A stretch of DNA of 64,000 nt from Simplicillium sp. C3G150-2. Lineage: Eukaryota; Ascomycota; Sordariomycetes; Hypocreales; Cordycipitaceae. The DNA lies in the NCBI GenBank assembly GCA_022702485.1, contig JAJIYY010000004.1, positions 248,001-312,000 on the forward strand. Direction: 5' to 3'. Of this stretch, positions 61,102-64,000 are shown piece after piece. Within the stretch, counting starts at the first letter, position 1. The number at the start of each line of letters is the position of its first letter. Below the pieces are notes generated by a model, which was not told the origin of the DNA, did not search any database, and saw nothing but the letters and a program-made list of their open reading frames with translations. A program made the translations under genes and the position numbers.

Positions 61102-62680
61102 GGCGGGATGAGAATTACCAGACTCAAAGGTCGAGTAATTCACAGCATCTATGTCGGCTCGGAGGGCGGTGGAGGGTTTTGGCGGCGGAATGCGAGAGAA
61201 GGGCGGGACACGGCAAAGGGAGAATTGCTGTGGTGTTGACTTGGGCAAAAGAGCAAAAGAGCGACTTTGTGGGCACAGCCAGCACGGCGCTGCCGATGAC
61301 GATAATGATGATGGGGGTTAGCAAAAGGAAATAGACATGAGACAATTAAGGACCAATGTCAAAAGCGAGAGGTCCTCGCCAGAGCATGGAGAAATGAGAA
61401 AGCAAAGAGCGGAAAGGAAAGGGAAAAAGGAAGAGGTTGAAAGAATGGATCGAGCAAGTGGTTAAGCTAACTACGGTGGATGGGAACTGACGCAGACGGC
61501 GGCATGTGCTGCTTCGGCGGGAGAAAGTGGTGGTGGGAAGTGGATACGGGCGTTCGGTCGAAAGCTTTAGCCTCGGCAGCTTCTTTCTACAGTGAGATAC
61601 ACTCTCTACAGTGGGTGGACAGTGCTCCCAGAAGCTGCACGGAGTGTCCTACTGGCGCTGTGAATGCAAAATGTGGAGAATGGCCGAGGCCGCTAACCCA
61701 GGCCGCTGCAGAGGCGGGGACTTGCCCCAAGCAGCTTCAGGCAACTGGCAGCTGCAGATGAAGACAGCTGTATGAAATGTAGCTTGAAATAATTATTGAG
61801 TAAAACAAAATAAAAATTTGAAGCTAAAATTAGGAAATTCACAATGATGCTTCCATACAATAACGGCTACAGTTGCAGTCTAATTATGTACGGATGTGTT
61901 AAAAGTCCATCGGCTAGACGACAGGGGTCCTCCACGCCAACCCACGGAGATTAGCATCCTTTTCCAGAACAAAGCTGGGGAACCATCATGTGCTAACCGA
62001 TAATAATAGTATCCTGTACAAGTACTATGAATGATATTCTCCGGCCTTGATTTCCGAGCTCAATAAACACATGTACATGTTCCCCATCCCATTCATGCAC
62101 CATGAACATCCAAATTAAACGCGTCCCTCTCATCAATGCACCCAGTGAACACATAAACACTCCATTTGCATGTCATTTACACATGATAAAGCCACAACCC
62201 AGCACGACAAAAACTCCTCACAATATCAGCACAACCCTACGTGTCAATATATACCGTTTGAATAGCATCAACCGCTACTATACCTACCCCAGCTTGATGC
62301 CGTCAAGGGACAACCCCACTAACAGGACGACAACACCAATACATCTCAGCCCTCACCAATTGAAAACCACCACCACGTCTCCATCCAACATCCTCGCCCT
62401 TCTAATTGATAACAAAATATATCAACAAGTCCTAGTCAAGTCGTTTGGTATGAGCCAACTACTGCTAACACTTCTCCGTGGCTAATATAGTTCTCCGCCA
62501 CAAGCACGACGATGAAAAGCCGGCCAATTTGCACGCGCGCTTGTTGTGTGAAAAGAACCCAGCTTGCACAGAATAACAAAAATGGCAATTGTATGATATC
62601 TTCAAGTCTACCTTGCATGTAACGCCCCTAACCCATTCATCCAACGCCCCAGCCCATATCTTAACATGTACGTTTATCGT
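61102..62680. other. Intergenic region between Pex26 and haspin genes
   Basis: 1.6 kb holding the Pex26 promoter and the 3' flank of the haspin gene. Purine-rich around 61380-61450. Short frames near 61480-61760 and 62102-62485 have no recognisable content. Confidence 0.4.
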
Positions 62681-64000
62681 TTAAAAATCTACGTCTCGTG
62701 TCCGTCGTCTTCTCGGCGACCGTCTCAACGATCCATCATCGCCTTCCTCATCTACTTCTCTCGACAAGATGATACTCGCATCCCTATCCAGCATAGAACT
62801 GCTCGATCCAGCCAGTTGTCCAGGTGTCACCCAACCGGATTCCACAGCGAATCCGACCAAGTCAACTGCAGATCCAAAACAAGGCACGTCTGCCTCGGCG
62901 TTGGGATCCAGATATTTCCACAGCTCTGAAGTCTCCTTTTTAAAGCTTTCCAGATCCTTGCGCTCGCCTTGAAAGCTTCCAATCAGATACGAGTATATGT
63001 ACGCCAGCCACAGGACGTTTGTGTATGGCGCAAAGACCTCCCAAGAGAGTGTACCATTGATCCCCTTAGCGTATGGTGTCTTGTGACCCTCGGGTGGGAG
63101 ACACTTTCTATCTGCCCGTAGAATGAAGGATCGCATTTGTCGGTATACTTCGCATTGTGGTGCGTGGGTGCTGGTAAAGAAGGATAGATCCTTCTCCAAG
63201 TCGTAGCACACTGGCTCTGCAAAATCCACGGCGAGATCCTCAGCACGAGACAATCCATAGTCCAAAATGGTAATGTCCAGCCCAGAAAGTCCTCGATACC
63301 CAATCGAGCCAGCACTGTTGGGATCTGGCTCGCGCACCTGTCTAACGCACAAGTTACCCTCGTGTAAATCTCGATGTTCAAACATAGCAAGCTCTTCAGC
63401 CCTAGCCAACGCAATAGCCACCAGAAAGAAAACATCCCACAGCTGCGCCTGTGTGGTAAGCTTCCAGTCTTCTAGCGCAATGCCCGCATCCCCCAATTCC
63501 ACAACCAAGAATCGCGTATCATCAAGATATCGGCTCGGCGAGGGGTAAAATTGCGCACGTCCGGGATCTTGCCGCTTCAATTTCCGTTGAAATTTCTGGT
63601 GCGTCTCCAGTAACTGTCTCGATGTCTTGCCTTGCACAATGTATCGTTCCTTGTAGACCACAAACCCAGGGATGTCTGCGAGCCATTGAGAGATTTGAAG
63701 TTCGCCATCAACATCCTGGTCGGGCCTGGGCTGTTCGTCGACTAGTTTCGATTGGATTTGTGTTTTCGTCTGGGCCTTGATCGGCGATTGGAGTCTGATG
63801 ACTTTGATAATGCTCGTGCCTCGGTCGTTGGTGACGCGATATACTTCCGCATAGGACGCCTCTGCAATTTTCTCAATGGTGTCTCCGTGAGGACATACAT
63901 CTTCCCAGGTCAATATTCGTAGTGAATCTTCGAGGAACGAGGGCTCTTGTTCGCGAGGCTGGACTTCTGGCGATTTTGGTGGAGGCGTGGTTGTGCCACC
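62681..64000 (-). CDS. Haspin-type protein kinase, 5' end beyond window
   Basis: Haspin phosphorylates histone H3 Thr3 and helps position the chromosomal passenger complex in mitosis. The frame is open to the right edge, giving 439 C-terminal residues; the start is outside. The kinase begins RILTWEDVCPHGDTIEKIAE, with the haspin-like loop EASYAEVYRV and the Lys in IIKVIRL. The catalytic loop is FEHRDLHEGNLCVR, and the metal site is LDYGLSRAED, where haspins carry DY(T/G) instead of DFG. SRYLDDTRFLVVELGDAGIALEDW is the hinge region. The C-terminus ends in a basic stretch (RSPRRRRTRDV). The TTG at 63913 is an internal Leu and not a start. Confidence 0.93.
   Translation of the reverse strand, partial: GGTTTPPPKSPEVQPREQEPSFLEDSLRILTWEDVCPHGDTIEKIAEASYAEVYRVTNDRGTSIIKVIRLQSPIKAQTKTQIQSKLVDEQPRPDQDVDGELQISQWLADIPGFVVYKERYIVQGKTSRQLLETHQKFQRKLKRQDPGRAQFYPSPSRYLDDTRFLVVELGDAGIALEDWKLTTQAQLWDVFFLVAIALARAEELAMFEHRDLHEGNLCVRQVREPDPNSAGSIGYRGLSGLDITILDYGLSRAEDLAVDFAEPVCYDLEKDLSFFTSTHAPQCEVYRQMRSFILRADRKCLPPEGHKTPYAKGINGTLSWEVFAPYTNVLWLAYIYSYLIGSFQGERKDLESFKKETSELWKYLDPNAEADVPCFGSAVDLVGFAVESGWVTPGQLAGSSSSMLDRDASIILSREVDEEGDDGSLRRSPRRRRTRDVDF

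Noticed and set aside
1..64000. CRISPR arrays, rRNA, tRNA genes, bacterial operons
   Set aside because: No spaced direct repeats, no rRNA-like sequence and no clear tRNA fold were seen by eye; the gene structure is eukaryotic. A tRNAscan run would be needed to exclude a single tRNA gene.

Overview
The window is nuclear DNA of a filamentous ascomycete (Pezizomycotina). Most genes carry 42-110 bp GT-AG introns with CTNAC/CTAAT-like branch points. There are HET-domain and ankyrin genes, a Pex26-type peroxin, an Ecl1-type factor and a Coq11-type protein, all typical of this group. I cannot place it to order from the sequence alone.

Region 1 (1-13.6 kb) is an accessory block of plant cell-wall enzymes. 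In order: the C-terminal end of an alpha-L-fucosidase (GH29), a CE16 acetylesterase, a PL3 pectate lyase, a GH31 alpha-xylosidase without a signal peptide, a secreted GH3 glycosidase, an alpha-glucoside-type MFS sugar transporter and a secreted GH12 endoglucanase/xyloglucanase. Together they can be read as a xyloglucan utilisation cluster. GH12 would cut the backbone, GH29 and CE16 would strip fucose and acetyl groups, GH3 would release small products such as isoprimeverose, the MFS protein would import them and the cytosolic GH31 would split them. The two divergent promoters of the block hold palindromic GGCTAA pairs resembling XlnR/Xyr1 sites.

Region 2 (13.6-20.8 kb) is gene-poor and AT-rich. 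It holds a small internally duplicated hydrophilic protein (three exons, one GC-AG intron), a 12-bp minisatellite, a truncated aminoglycoside-phosphotransferase-like fragment and an intact HET protein with a long Arg/Asp repeat.

Region 3 (21-31.9 kb) has a YEATS protein (Yaf9), a large membrane protein resembling the C-terminal three-domain part of epsilon-poly-lysine-synthetase-type NRPSs but lacking an adenylation domain, a decayed ankyrin-HET gene, a Coq11-like protein and the splicing factor SYF2.

Region 4 (32-44 kb) has an unknown mitochondrial-type protein, an ankyrin pseudogene, a hotdog thioesterase, a GMC oxidoreductase, a small membrane protein, an F-box-like pseudogene, a crotonase and an intracellular alpha-amylase.

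Region 5 (44-64 kb) is largely housekeeping: an Ecl1-type life-span factor after a 4-kb non-coding stretch, the Drs2 flippase, CRIPT, an epoxide hydrolase, pinin/SDK/MemA, PHF5A/Rds3, Pex26 and a haspin kinase cut by the right edge. Many Met starts offered by simple ORF calling are TTG or GTG. I moved those starts to the first supported ATG and rebuilt exons by hand, with phase checks for every spliced model.
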